DNA of 64,000 nt from G965197675 sp965197675 (GCA_965197675.1 OZ240221.1:1984001-2048000); one strand, 5' to 3'; positions 8,703-17,759 are shown, numbered from the stretch's first letter. Notes: generated by a model not told the origin, from the letters alone. Made by a program: numbers and translations.

Positions 8703-9935
8703 TCAATGACCCCAGCGCTTCACCACGTAGTCCCCGACCATCTTGATGAAGTCGTTGGCAATGGTCTTTCCTTCGAGAAAGGTGACCCGCTCGCCATTGA
8801 TGAAGACGGGCGCTCTGGGTGATTCACCGGTCCCAGGCAGCGAGATGCCAACATCAGCGCTCTTGGATTCGCCGGGGCCGTTGACTACACACCCCATGAC
8901 GGCGACTTTCAGGGCCTCGGCGCCCGTATATTCAGCACTCCATTGGGGCATCTTAAGGTCGAGATGCACCTGGATGTCCTGGGCCAGCTCTCGAAATAGG
9001 GAAGAGGTGGTGCGACCGCACCCGGGGCATGCCGTGACCTCGGGACGGAAAGACCTCAGATGGAGTGCTTGGAGGATCTCCTGGCACAGACGGACTTCTC
9101 GAGTCCGGTCGCCATTGGGCTCTGGCGTGAGGCTGGCTCTAATAGTGTCCCCGATCCCCTCGTACAGCAGGATGGACAAGGCTGCGGTGGTGGATACGAC
9201 GCCCTTTGTGCCCATGCCAGCCTCGGTGAGGCCGAGATGCAAGGGGAAATGGCACATCCGAGAAAGTTGTCGATACGCCTCTACCATTTGTGGCAGACGA
9301 GATACCTTGCACGAGATGATGATCCGGTTCTCTGGCAGTCCCAGAGATACCGCGGCCTCGGCACTGGAGATGGCACTCTCGACCAAGGCCTCCCGCTCCA
9401 CCTCTTCCGAGGAAAGAGGTAACGGCCTCCTGGCGTTGGCGTCCATCTTCTGAGCCAGGACCTCCTGGTCTAGGCTGCCTGCGTTGACGCCGATACGCAC
9501 GGGTTTGTCCATCTCACAGGCTACTTCGATAAAGGTTCTGAAGTTCTCGTCGTGGCGTGGTCCCTTGCCTACGTTACCTGGGTTAATACGAAACTTGGCT
9601 AGCGTGCTGGCGCAGTCGGGGTGGGACGTTAGAAGCCTGTGACCGATGAAGTGGAAGTCGCCTATCAAGGGAACATTGCAGCCCACGTCATCGAGACGTT
9701 TGCGAATCTCGGTAACAGCGGCGGCGGCAGCATCGTTGTTGACGGTTACTCGTACCAGCTCGCTTCCTGCATCGGCCAGCATCTTCACCTGAGCTAAAGT
9801 AGCGTCGACGTCAGCGGTGTCCGTATCGGTCATCGACTGGACGACTACAGGGTTGCCGCCACCTATGGGTACGTGTCCTACACGTACGGTTTTGGTTGAG
9901 CTACGGTTCATTGGTGCGATTGGCCTCGGGGACAA
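8703..9935 (-). CDS. ispG: 4-hydroxy-3-methylbut-2-enyl diphosphate synthase (GcpE)
   Basis: Penultimate enzyme of the MEP isoprenoid pathway, reducing MEcPP to HMBPP with a [4Fe-4S] cluster. It has 410 residues, the two-domain bacterial form. The N-terminal TIM barrel starts with VVVQSMTDTDTADVDAT. The C-terminal cluster domain carries CPGCGRT and the GCVVNGPGE motif (Cys ligands and catalytic Glu). The listed start is a TTG. An ATG at 9911 (MNRSSTKTVRVG) is equally plausible, because neither has a clear ribosome-binding site. It follows rseP after a 1-kb repeat-filled gap. With dxr in the same run, it commits the cell to the MEP route. Confidence 0.95.
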   Translation of the reverse strand: MSPRPIAPMNRSSTKTVRVGHVPIGGGNPVVVQSMTDTDTADVDATLAQVKMLADAGSELVRVTVNNDAAAAAVTEIRKRLDDVGCNVPLIGDFHFIGHRLLTSHPDCASTLAKFRINPGNVGKGPRHDENFRTFIEVACEMDKPVRIGVNAGSLDQEVLAQKMDANARRPLPLSSEEVEREALVESAISSAEAAVSLGLPENRIIISCKVSRLPQMVEAYRQLSRMCHFPLHLGLTEAGMGTKGVVSTTAALSILLYEGIGDTIRASLTPEPNGDRTREVRLCQEILQALHLRSFRPEVTACPGCGRTTSSLFRELAQDIQVHLDLKMPQWSAEYTGAEALKVAVMGCVVNGPGESKSADVGISLPGTGESPRAPVFINGERVTFLEGKTIANDFIKMVGDYVVKRWGH

Positions 9936-10009
9936 AGGATATTGTTTTACAAGCCATTATAGGCGAATAGGGAGGGATGGGAAACCTTGGTGGTGGACAA
10001 AATGACTCC

Positions 10010-10110
10010 GGCTCCTATGGATTCCCGTGTCGAGCACGGGAATGACGAGAAAGAGGGGGGCACGGGAAGGGCGGTGTAGGGGGGGTGGGGGAATGACAGC
10101 ATAGGGATGG
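10010..10110 (+). repeat. mosaic repeat island 1 (palindrome module)
   Basis: Contains the dispersed palindromic module GGATTCCCGTG-tcgag-CACGGGAATGACG (10019-10047), followed by a purine-rich AAGAGGGGGGCACGGGAA tail typical of the other islands. It forms a hairpin with a 9-base arm and 5-base loop. Confidence 0.85.
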
Positions 10111-10181
10111 GAGTTCGGCCAAAGCCGGTTTTGGCCAAAATGCGATTGCCCTGCATTATAACCCGACTGGGCTTGCGTGTG

Positions 10182-10320
10182 TAACTTGATTGTCTTTTCT
10201 GTTTAGCTTTGAAACTTGATTGAATTTTATGGTTCACGTTCAAACTTGATTGAGTTGTAAAAAAAGTTTTGTTTTGGGGGTCTTCCAGGCACGAAGATGT
10301 CGTTATAACTTGATTGAGTT
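10182..10320 (+). repeat. four-unit array with ACTTGATTG core, 30-bp period
   Basis: The core ACTTGATTG occurs at 10184-10192, 10214-10222, 10244-10252 and 10308-10316. The first three are exactly 30 bases apart and the fourth lies 64 bases on, close to two further periods. Units 2-4 share the longer AACTTGATTGA, and units 3 and 4 share AACTTGATTGAGTT. Sequence between cores is not conserved and is AT-rich against the surrounding DNA. It could be protein-binding iterons or a transposon end array. Confidence 0.75.
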
Positions 10321-10394
10321 TTTCATCAGGTTGTGGTTTGGGCCAGCCGCACGCCCAGGTAGTCATCTGCAACCCGTCATCCATAATCTCATCA

Positions 10395-10640
10395 TGTTGA
10401 GCGCACCCGCCCACCTAGGTGGGGTTTTGGGGTCTGGGGGGACATTCACCTCGTGCAATACCTATGCCTTGGATTCCCGTGTCAAGCACGAGAATGAGGG
10501 GAAAGAAGGGGGGCACGGGAAGGACGGCGTGGGGGCGCCCTTTCGACGGGCTGATGGTGACCCTTCGACTAGCTCAGGGTGAGCGGAGATACTTCATCCT
10601 CCGAGGGAAAGGGAGCAGGGGATTGGATTTCAGCTAGGGT
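10395..10640 (+). repeat. mosaic repeat island 2
   Basis: A degenerate first module (CACCCGCCCACCTAGGTGGGG) is followed by the palindrome at 10471-10499 and a CCCTTCGACTAGCTCAGGGT-type module from 10560. It ends with the CCGAGGGAAAGGGAGCAGGG tail. The module order is the same as in islands near 19.4, 22.3, 46.0 and 56.1 kb. No gene is seen between ispG and rseP (9936-10966). Confidence 0.8.
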
Positions 10641-10837
10641 GTTGACAAGCTCTTGGAACCGTCGAGTGTTCCGCTCGTGTTTCAGTCCGTTCAGGGCGCT
10701 CTTGGGAGCGCCTGCACCTGGGCTATGGCCTCTGTGAGAAATAAGGGTGATACCTCCTTGTAAGTGAGATGGGTATTTGAATTATAGCACGTAGGTTCTC
10801 GTTCTATATATGGCTGCGTGGCACAACGAGGTAGGTT

Positions 10838-10960
10838 CCAAGGCTGGATTCCCGTGCTTGACACGGGAATGACGGGAAAGAGAGGGTGGCAGTGGAAGGA
10901 CGGAGGGATGCCTTCACCCTTCCTCTCTCAGGGAAAGGGTGTTGGAGGTGGGGAACGTGG
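10838..10960 (+). repeat. mosaic repeat island 3, loop-inverted palindrome
   Basis: The palindrome at 10846-10874 has the usual flanks GGATTCCCGTG and CACGGGAATGACG, but the five-base loop reads CTTGA where the other copies have TCAAG or a close variant. A tail with CCTTCACCCTTCCTCTCTCAG follows, up to the rseP stop. Confidence 0.8.
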
Positions 10961-10966
10961 GGTGAG

Positions 10967-12097
10967 CTATCGCAGTATATCCTCTCCACGAACGATGCGA
11001 CCGATGTCGTTAAAGCTGATGAGGATGATGAAGCCAATGAGCACTATGAATCCCATCAGATGTATGATGGCCTCTTTTTGAGGAGCTATTCTCTTACCGC
11101 CTCGTGCAGCCTCTATTATCACGAAGAGGAGCCGACCGCCATCCAGAGCGGGGATAGGTAAAATGTTCAGGACAGCCAGATTCAGGCTCAGGATACCGGT
11201 GAATCCCAACAGAGGTAAGACGCCTGAGCGAGCAACTTCTCCCGTCACCTGAGCAATGCCAATAGGTCCTGTAATCTCTCTGGCTCCATCACTGGAGAAG
11301 ATGTTGTTCAGGAAGCTGCCGAACCTGTATATCTGCTCGAAGCTTTTGCCGATAGCCCCGAAGCTGGGTTTGAACTTGGTCTCCACCCTGCTACCGGACT
11401 CTCTGATGCTGACCCCCATGGCACCTTGACCAGGAGGAGGGTTAACTCTTGGTATCAATCTGACCACAACAGGTTCGGCACCTCGTCCGACCAGCACAGA
11501 GACTTCTCTTTCCAGGTGAGCTTGGGTGAAGGAGCTGAAGTCATCAAAAGACTCGACAGGTTGGCCTCCAAAGGGCACAGTGGAAGCTGGAGTCAGGGGC
11601 TGCATATCAGCAAAGGCGTCGTCTGAGCGGAAGTCGCCCGGCTCTAGCTGAGGATTGGTTCTGAGAACTATGTCGGCAGGCTTTAGCCCCGCTTGCGCGG
11701 CAGGTGAGTCTGACGCCACTCCGACGATCTCCACCTCAAAAGGGCCTGCAACTACTTGAGGGAAGGTGAAGAAGATAGTAAATAGAATGATGGCGAGAGC
11801 CAGGTTCATTGCCACGCCAGCCACTAGGACGGTTACTCGGGTCGGGATGCTTCTGCCGGCGAGGCTCTTGGGATCGGAAGGATCTTCCTCGCCGGTCATC
11901 TTCACGTAGCCGCCCAATGGTATGGCATTGAGGGAATAGCGAGTCTCCCCACGCACTATGGATGTCAAGCGAGGCGGAAATCCAAGGGCGAATTCTTCTA
12001 CCCTAATGCCAAAAGCTCTGGCGGCTATGAAGTGCCCTAGCTCATGGATTAGGATAAGGATGCTAATTACGGCGAAAAAGAGGAGAACGGTAGCCAT
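10967..12097 (-). CDS. rseP: site-2 metalloprotease RseP/MmpA
   Basis: M50 intramembrane zinc protease that cleaves membrane-bound anti-sigma factors or similar substrates. It has 376 residues. The zinc motif HELGH is at 18-22 in the first helix. A PDZ domain lies at about 110-215. The second zinc-binding segment NILPIPALDGGRLLF falls near 310-324, followed by the final helices. The gene sits between dxr and ispG in the conserved cell-envelope/translation run, as in many bacteria. No anti-sigma factor is encoded in the window, so its substrate is unknown. Confidence 0.94.
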   Translation of the reverse strand: MATVLLFFAVISILILIHELGHFIAARAFGIRVEEFALGFPPRLTSIVRGETRYSLNAIPLGGYVKMTGEEDPSDPKSLAGRSIPTRVTVLVAGVAMNLALAIILFTIFFTFPQVVAGPFEVEIVGVASDSPAAQAGLKPADIVLRTNPQLEPGDFRSDDAFADMQPLTPASTVPFGGQPVESFDDFSSFTQAHLEREVSVLVGRGAEPVVVRLIPRVNPPPGQGAMGVSIRESGSRVETKFKPSFGAIGKSFEQIYRFGSFLNNIFSSDGAREITGPIGIAQVTGEVARSGVLPLLGFTGILSLNLAVLNILPIPALDGGRLLFVIIEAARGGKRIAPQKEAIIHLMGFIVLIGFIILISFNDIGRIVRGEDILR

Positions 12098-12111
12098 GAG
12101 CTGATTCGGAC

Positions 12112-13236
12112 TTAGCTAGCGGTGACTTCTCTTGCCCATTCATCGGCGTTGAGAATGTCATCTAGCGTGGGGTGAGGCACTGACACGTGTTTTTCCAAAG
12201 CGCTTTCTACTACCTTGACAATATCTGTAAATCCGATGCGCCGATTCAGGAAAAGGTTCACTGCCACCTCGTCCGCTGCGCTGAGGACGGCGGGATAGGT
12301 GCCTCCCCGTCGACCTGCATCTACGGCGAGGCTGAAGCAAGGATAGCGGGTGGTGTCCAGCTCTTGGAAGGTGAACTCTAAGCCGGCAAGGGAAGTGAGA
12401 CGGGGCGTGTGGTGATTCTGCCAGCGCTCTGGATAGGTGAGGGCATACTGTATGGGGAGCCGCATATCCGTAGGGCCAACCTGGGCTTTCATGGAGCCGT
12501 CTTTGAACTCCACCAGCGAATGCACGATGCTCTGAGGGTGAACCACAACATGGATGTCATCATAAGGGACATCGAAGAGCCAGTGGGCCTCAATAACTTC
12601 CATTCCTTTGTTCATCAACGTCGCAGAGTCGATGGTGATTTTGTTTCCCATGCTCCAGGTAGGGTGTTTCAGGGCCTCTTCTGGGGAGACGTCGTCCAGC
12701 TCATCGATGGGCCGTTGCCGAAAGGGGCCGCCAGAGGCAGTGAGAATGAGACGGGCCACGCTATCTTCGCCCCGGAGACACTGCCAAAGGGCACTGGGTT
12801 CACTATCAACAGGCAAGATAGGAATGTTACGTTTGGATGCTTCTCTCATTACGAGTTCGCCCCCAGCAACGATAACCTCTTTGTTGGCCAGCACCACCGT
12901 CTTTGCCTCTCGTATGGCTGCCAGCGTAGGAAGCAGTCCAACCCTACCGACGGTGGACACCATGACAGTATCCACGTCTGGATGGGTGGCTATCTCTTCC
13001 AGGGATGACCACTGAAGACCCGAGGGGAAGCTATTTTCACCGGTCTGCTTGTTGGAGCAACAAACCAGCTTGGGGTTGAACTCTCGGGTTTGCTCCGCAA
13101 GGAGGGAGGCGTTGTTGCCCGCCGCCAGCGCAACGACGGCGAACCTATCCGGAAAGGAGCGAACGACATCCAAGGTCTGACGGCCTATAGAGCCGGTGGA
13201 TCCTAGTATGGCAAGTCTTTTCAATCCGCTATCCAT
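12112..13236 (-). CDS. dxr: 1-deoxy-D-xylulose 5-phosphate reductoisomerase
   Basis: Converts DXP to MEP with NADPH, the committed step of the MEP isoprenoid pathway. It has 374 residues. The NADPH-binding GSTGSIGRQTL is at 12-22. The catalytic metal site D-S-E (LPVDSEPSALWQ) lies near 142-153, and the active-site flap ASGGPFR near 168-174. A KITIDSATLMNKG segment follows. The C-terminal four-helix domain is complete. The start overlaps the cdsA 3' end by 16 bases, implying co-translation on the minus strand. It works with ispG in this run. Confidence 0.97.
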   Translation of the reverse strand: MDSGLKRLAILGSTGSIGRQTLDVVRSFPDRFAVVALAAGNNASLLAEQTREFNPKLVCCSNKQTGENSFPSGLQWSSLEEIATHPDVDTVMVSTVGRVGLLPTLAAIREAKTVVLANKEVIVAGGELVMREASKRNIPILPVDSEPSALWQCLRGEDSVARLILTASGGPFRQRPIDELDDVSPEEALKHPTWSMGNKITIDSATLMNKGMEVIEAHWLFDVPYDDIHVVVHPQSIVHSLVEFKDGSMKAQVGPTDMRLPIQYALTYPERWQNHHTPRLTSLAGLEFTFQELDTTRYPCFSLAVDAGRRGGTYPAVLSAADEVAVNLFLNRRIGFTDIVKVVESALEKHVSVPHPTLDDILNADEWAREVTAS

Positions 13237-14051
13237 TCAATGTAATAATACACTCCGACTAAAGTGAAGACAACGCTGTCCAACCTGTCCATGATTCCGC
13301 CATGGCCGGGCAACAACTCGCTTGCTTCTTTAGTGCCTACTCTTCTCTTTAGGTAAGATTCGGAGAGGTCCCCCACAGGGGAGATGACGGCGACCATAGC
13401 GCTCAGCCCCAGGATTTCGGCGAGGTTTGCGGGCAGGTTCATGAACTGGAATATGAGGACACTAATCAAAAGGGACCCGGCTGCTCCTCCCAGCATCCCT
13501 TCCCAGGTCTTGCCCGGGCTGATTTCAGGGGCTAGCTGATGACGGCCTATGGCCTTGCCTACGAAATAGGCTCCGGTATCGGCGGCGAAGATGGAAAACA
13601 CGGTGAGTATCGCCCACTCCCGCCCGAAATCTAGGCCTCGCATTACAACGAAGAAGCTGAGGGTCCATCCGAAGAGGAAGACTCCAAGCATAGTCCAGGT
13701 CCAGGTAAGCATATCCTCACGCCAATTTCGCCTTAAAGGCACAAGGAGCAGAGGTATGACAAGGACAGCTCCTGACACAATGGGCATAGTATCAGTCCCA
13801 CCAAACCTAGCATTCATCACCATGGCTATGACGCCTAGAACTCCCAGGGTGAACGAGGGTTTAGCCCACCGCTTCGAGACCAGGGCGTAGAACTCGTTGA
13901 TGGCTAGGATGGCTACCATAGCTACTGCTATGGAAACCCAAGGCTCTCCGAACCAGATAACGGAGAAAAGAGAAGGGACCGCGACTATGGCGGTCAGAAT
14001 TCTCAAACGCAGACTACTAGCTTTTTGCCTCAACAAGCCCATGGCAAGCAT
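13221..14051 (-). CDS. cdsA: phosphatidate cytidylyltransferase
   Basis: Membrane enzyme making CDP-diacylglycerol from phosphatidate and CTP for phospholipid synthesis. It has 276 residues with about seven to eight hydrophobic helices. The family signature ends at PGHGGIMDRLDS near 253-264, where the DR-D acidic residues bind metal. The N terminus (MLAMGLLRQKASSLRLRI) is positively charged, and a later Met4 is possible. It lies between uppS and dxr in the usual bacterial order. Confidence 0.94.
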   Translation of the reverse strand: MLAMGLLRQKASSLRLRILTAIVAVPSLFSVIWFGEPWVSIAVAMVAILAINEFYALVSKRWAKPSFTLGVLGVIAMVMNARFGGTDTMPIVSGAVLVIPLLLVPLRRNWREDMLTWTWTMLGVFLFGWTLSFFVVMRGLDFGREWAILTVFSIFAADTGAYFVGKAIGRHQLAPEISPGKTWEGMLGGAAGSLLISVLIFQFMNLPANLAEILGLSAMVAVISPVGDLSESYLKRRVGTKEASELLPGHGGIMDRLDSVVFTLVGVYYYIEWIAD

Positions 14052-14062
14052 GCAGTTGAAGC

Positions 14063-14809
14063 TCAGAGCCTAATGCCGCCGAACCTTCTTTGCCTCTGAG
14101 AGTAGGCGACCAGCGATTTCCGGACCTCTTCGGCGTTGAATTCAGGCCAGGTCTTAGAGGTGAAATAATACTCGCTGTAGGCAGACTGCCAGATGAGGAA
14201 GTTGCTAAGACGCATCTCTCCTGCGGTGCGTATGATGAGGTCGGGATCGGGGATGCCGTCTGTATAGAGGTACTTGGAGATGAGCTGCTCGTCGATTATA
14301 TCCGGTTGGACCCCGTCCTTGGCTATCCGCTGTATAGCTCGCAGTATCTCATCCCTTCCTCCATAATCGAAGGCGATGCAGACGGTGATCGAGTGATTGT
14401 CCCTGGTTAGCTCCAGAGCTCTATCGACGGCCTTCTGCACCCGCTTAGGCAGCCTATCCATACGCCCCAAGTGCTTCAGGCGTACACCGTTCTTGTGTAG
14501 AGCTCTGGTCTCTCGACTAATGGCCGAGGAGAGAAAGCCCAAGATGCCGTTGACCTCTTCTTGGGGGCGAGTCCAGTTCTCAGTGGAGAAGGCGTAAAGG
14601 GTAAGATATTTGACGTCGTGCTTGGCAAAGGTATCTATAACAGGACGAATGTTCCTGATGCCAGCCCTGTGGCCTTCCAGGCGAGGCTTGCGTCTCTGCT
14701 GTGCCCAGCGTCCGTTACCATCCATGATGATGGCCACGTGATGGGGGACTATGGCTATTTCTGGATCGACTTTGTCGATGGTCTCCAGCCGGGTTAAGTT
14801 AGTGATCAC
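14063..14809 (-). CDS. uppS: undecaprenyl diphosphate synthase
   Basis: cis-Prenyltransferase that elongates farnesyl diphosphate to the C55 carrier for cell-wall precursors. It has 248 residues. The catalytic motif HVAIIMDGNGRWA (24-36) contains the Asp30 diphosphate-binding residue. GHRAGIRNIR and LYAFSTENWTRP follow. The C-terminal ligands IRTAGEMRLSNFLIWQ and YSEYYFT are present. It is downstream of frr and upstream of cdsA. Confidence 0.96.
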   Translation of the reverse strand: MITNLTRLETIDKVDPEIAIVPHHVAIIMDGNGRWAQQRRKPRLEGHRAGIRNIRPVIDTFAKHDVKYLTLYAFSTENWTRPQEEVNGILGFLSSAISRETRALHKNGVRLKHLGRMDRLPKRVQKAVDRALELTRDNHSITVCIAFDYGGRDEILRAIQRIAKDGVQPDIIDEQLISKYLYTDGIPDPDLIIRTAGEMRLSNFLIWQSAYSEYYFTSKTWPEFNAEEVRKSLVAYSQRQRRFGGIRL

Positions 14810-14846
14810 AGTCTTAGACTATCCGATCTTTAATCTCCGGGTGAAC

Positions 14847-15404
14847 CTAGCTCTCGATGAGCTCCTTTGTCTTGGACTGACCCAAGTCGTTCATCTGCTC
14901 AACGTATTTTTCCGTTAGGTTATTCAGTTTGTCTCCACCACGACGCTCTTCATCTTCAGACAGTCCTTGATTCTTCCTGAGATTGCGAGTCTGCTCCAGT
15001 GATTCTCTTCTGATGTTGCGCAGGCTCACCCTCCCCGTTTCAACTCTGCGCTGGACCATTTTTACCATCTCCTTCCGGCGCTCCTCCGTCAAGGGAGGGA
15101 TGGGCACGCGTATGATGGTGCTATCGTTGCTGGGATTCAGTCCCAGATTGGCTTGAAGGATGGCCTTCTCGATGTGAGGTAGGGCCTGTTTGTCCCATGG
15201 TTGTATGGCAAGAAGCTTCGCCTCGGGAACGGAGATGGTGGCGAGTTGATTCAGCGGCATTGGAGCATCGTAGTAGTTTACTTGGAGGTGCTCTACGAGG
15301 GCTGGGGTTGCTCTACCTGTGCGGGTGGTGGCGAGGTCCCTCTTCAATGCCTCCACGGATTTCTTCATCTTAGACTCGGATCCAGAAAGAATTTTTCCCA
15401 TCAT
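14847..15404 (-). CDS. frr: ribosome recycling factor
   Basis: RRF, which with EF-G splits post-termination ribosomes. It has 185 residues, the standard length. The N-terminal helix includes the conserved RTGRATPALVEHL, followed by the domain II beta barrel YYDAPMPLNQLATISVPE and the C-terminal helical bundle with RRE and EDEERR. It is separated from pyrH by 127 bases with no gene, so a separate promoter is possible. Order rpsB-tsf-pyrH-frr is conserved in bacteria. Confidence 0.97.
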   Translation of the reverse strand: MMGKILSGSESKMKKSVEALKRDLATTRTGRATPALVEHLQVNYYDAPMPLNQLATISVPEAKLLAIQPWDKQALPHIEKAILQANLGLNPSNDSTIIRVPIPPLTEERRKEMVKMVQRRVETGRVSLRNIRRESLEQTRNLRKNQGLSEDEERRGGDKLNNLTEKYVEQMNDLGQSKTKELIES

Positions 15405-15531
15405 GACGATAGCCCTGCCGTGTAGGTTGGGGTTTCGGACAGCTTATCTAAGGAGCGATGTTTGTCTAGAAGGGATTGTACAGTGAGAGAACTGGTTTCA
15501 ACAAGAGGTGTGGATTTTAGATGGTCTAAAT

Positions 15532-16269
15532 TTACTCTTGGGAGGAGATGACCGTCCCGACGGCTTCGCCTCTCAGGATGTGCTCTATACTGTCTTTGGC
15601 ACCAAAGTCGAACACGATGATGGGTAGATGATTCTCCATGCAAAGGGTGAGGGCGGTGCTGTCCATGACGGCAAGTCGTCTATTGATGGCCTCCATGTAG
15701 GTTAGCCCGGTGAATTTCTTGGCTTTGGGGTTTTTATTGGGATCGGAGTCATAAACGCCATCGACGCCATTTTTAGCCATTAGAATTACATCGGCAGAGA
15801 TCTCCACTGCTCTCAAGGCAGCTGCAGTGTCAGTGGTCACGTAGGGGTTGCCGGTGCCTGCGCTGAAAATGACTACTCGGCCTTTTTCCAGATGCCTAAT
15901 GGCGCGACGCCTAATGTATGGCTCGGCCACTGATTGAATGGCGAAAGCGGTCTGAGTTCGGGTAGTTATGCCTTCCTTCTCTAGGGCATCTTGAACGACC
16001 AGGGAATTGATCACGGTAGCGAGCATACCGGCGTAGTCGGCACTGGCCCTATCCATCCCTTTGAGAGCGGCATCCGCTCCCCGCCAGATGTTGCCACCTC
16101 CCACCACTATAGCGATCTGAGCACCGGTCTTGAGGGCTCCCTTTATCTGCTTGGCAACCAGAGAGGCGGTCTCCATATCTATGCCCGACTGGCCGTTGAG
16201 GCTGAGAGCCTCGCCACTCAACTTGATGAGGAGGCGCTCATATCTGGAACCGTTTCTAGATGGGGTCAT
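15532..16269 (-). CDS. pyrH: UMP kinase
   Basis: Bacterial hexameric UMP kinase of the amino acid kinase family, phosphorylating UMP to UDP. It has 245 residues. LIKLSGEAL at 14-22 and VVGGGNIWRG near 57-66 bind phosphate, RASADYAGMLATVIN near 74-88 contacts UMP, and the GTGNPYVTTDTAAALRA motif near 134-150 is diagnostic. The start codon overlaps the tsf stop by four bases (ATGA), so translation is coupled. Confidence 0.97.
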   Translation of the reverse strand: MTPSRNGSRYERLLIKLSGEALSLNGQSGIDMETASLVAKQIKGALKTGAQIAIVVGGGNIWRGADAALKGMDRASADYAGMLATVINSLVVQDALEKEGITTRTQTAFAIQSVAEPYIRRRAIRHLEKGRVVIFSAGTGNPYVTTDTAAALRAVEISADVILMAKNGVDGVYDSDPNKNPKAKKFTGLTYMEAINRRLAVMDSTALTLCMENHLPIIVFDFGAKDSIEHILRGEAVGTVISSQE

Positions 16270-16769
16270 TCACCTACTTTGAAACGGGAGAACCGTTTGA
16301 TCTTTATGTTCTCTCCTACTTTGGCGATGGTCTCAGTGATGACGTCTTGGATCTTCTTGTCTTGGTCTTTGATAAAGGGTTGAAGCAGCAAACACGCCTG
16401 CTCCGGTTCCAGGTCTGAGTCAGAAGGCAGGTCTTCTCGGTCTACGTACAGTGGGGTCATTGCCGCCACCTGCATGGCCAGATCATGGGATAGGGTCTTG
16501 AACTCCTCGGTTCGCGCTACGAAGTCGGTCTCACAGTTGACTTCTATCATGGCCCCCAACTTGCTGTCTCCGTGGACATATGCTTCCACTATGCCCTCGG
16601 ATGCGGTGCGACCGGCCTTCTTGAATGCGATGGCCAAGCCCTTTTGGTTTAGAATCTTCTCTGCGCCCTCTATCGCTCCTCCCGCTTCTTCTAGCGCACT
16701 TTTGCACTCCATAACTCCTGCACCTGTGCGCTCTCTCAAGGTTTTGATAGCTTCGGTTGATATGCTCAA
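16266..16769 (-). CDS. tsf: elongation factor Ts, short form
   Basis: Guanine-nucleotide exchange factor for EF-Tu. The N-terminal UBA-like domain has the ELRERTGAGVMECK-type motif (residues 9-23 region), and the core has EVNCETDFVAR near 75-85. At 167 residues it is much shorter than the E. coli protein (about 283) and somewhat shorter than the Thermus form (about 196), keeping one core subdomain. The end, IKIKRFSRFKVGE, matches the normal family C terminus, so it is compact rather than truncated. It lies 3 bases after rpsB and overlaps pyrH. Confidence 0.95.
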   Translation of the reverse strand: MSISTEAIKTLRERTGAGVMECKSALEEAGGAIEGAEKILNQKGLAIAFKKAGRTASEGIVEAYVHGDSKLGAMIEVNCETDFVARTEEFKTLSHDLAMQVAAMTPLYVDREDLPSDSDLEPEQACLLLQPFIKDQDKKIQDVITETIAKVGENIKIKRFSRFKVGE

Positions 16770-16772
16770 GAT

Positions 16773-17636
16773 CTACTCCGCAGGCTCTTGAGCAGCCAGC
16801 GCCACTTCAGGTTCATCTGTCGAGGGCTCTCCTACAGAAGATTCCTCTAGCATGGCCTCTTCGTAAAGCTTTTGCTCTTCTTCTACTCTCTGCTGTCGGA
16901 GGCTTATTCCCTGCAGTGCGGCGTCTGCGATCCTACCGGAAATCAACTTGATGGACCTTATAGCATCATCGTTGCCTGGAATGGGGTGATCGATGAGGTT
17001 CGGGTCGCAATCGGTGTCGACGATGGCGACTATGGGAATATCCATCCGCCGGGCCTCGGCCACAGCGATGCTTTCCTTTCCTGGGTCGACAACGAAAAGT
17101 ACATCGGGAAGTTTAGTCATCTCCTTTATGCCTGATAGAAGTCGATTCAGTCTGACGATTTGCTCTTCCAGCTTCAAGGCCTCTTTCTTGGGAAGAGAAT
17201 CGAGTGACCCTTTTGCCTTTCTATCCTCAAGCCTGACGAGATAGTCGATGCGAGCCTGGATTGTATTGAAGTTGGTGAGGGTTCCACCCAGCCAACGGGT
17301 GGTTACATAGTGCATGGTACAGCGCGTCGCCGCTTCTTCAATCACTTCCTGGGCCTGCTTCTTGGTGCCTACAAACAGGAACTCGCCACCATTGGCTACT
17401 GTCTGCCTAACGAACTCGCAAGCCTCGTTGAGCTTTGTCAGAGTCTGTTGGAGGTCAATGATGTGTATGCCGTTGCGCTGGGTGAAGATGTAGGTCTTCA
17501 TTTTGGGGTGCCATCGTTTGGTTTGGTGGCCAAAGTGGACCCCGGATTCCAGCAAGGATTTCATGGACAGAGGCTCTGAGGAGACTTTAGGCTCTTCTAC
17601 CTCCACTGGTTCTGCGACTGCTACTTCTTGTTCCAT
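16773..17636 (-). CDS. rpsB: 30S ribosomal protein uS2
   Basis: Small-subunit protein S2. The core runs from MKSLLESGVHFGHQTKRWHP through the TKKQAQ segment, the RWLGGTLTNF signature and VDPGKE..AV.EA. The frame is open to 17717, but ATG at 17636 (MEQEVAVAEPVEVEE) is preferred: it gives 287 residues, and a GAGAGGAG lies upstream. About 23 acidic residues precede the S2 core, and the tail is also acidic; neither extension is universal. It is the first gene of the minus-strand translation run. Confidence 0.95.
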   Translation of the reverse strand: MEQEVAVAEPVEVEEPKVSSEPLSMKSLLESGVHFGHQTKRWHPKMKTYIFTQRNGIHIIDLQQTLTKLNEACEFVRQTVANGGEFLFVGTKKQAQEVIEEAATRCTMHYVTTRWLGGTLTNFNTIQARIDYLVRLEDRKAKGSLDSLPKKEALKLEEQIVRLNRLLSGIKEMTKLPDVLFVVDPGKESIAVAEARRMDIPIVAIVDTDCDPNLIDHPIPGNDDAIRSIKLISGRIADAALQGISLRQQRVEEEQKLYEEAMLEESSVGEPSTDEPEVALAAQEPAE

Positions 17637-17759
17637 GTCTGGATTTGGTAGTTGCTCCTCTCTGAATACGGTTCCTAATGTGAGAGTCAGTATACCATAG
17701 GCGTTATACCCGGGCAATGAAAGGTACTCGTGCTAGATTCACCACCTACGACACCCTTT

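Noticed and set aside
10182..10320. CRISPR array considered for the 30-bp-period repeats
   Set aside because: Only 9-14 bases per unit are conserved, the period is too short for repeat plus spacer, and no cas genes are present.
9947..10414. 155-residue minus-strand frame over the 30-bp-period array
   Set aside because: The apparent QSS peptide repeats are just the DNA array translated; the frame also crosses a dispersed palindrome and has no ribosome-binding site.
16266..16769. Short EF-Ts considered truncated
   Set aside because: The C-terminal family ending is present and the gene overlaps pyrH neatly, so a naturally compact form is more likely.
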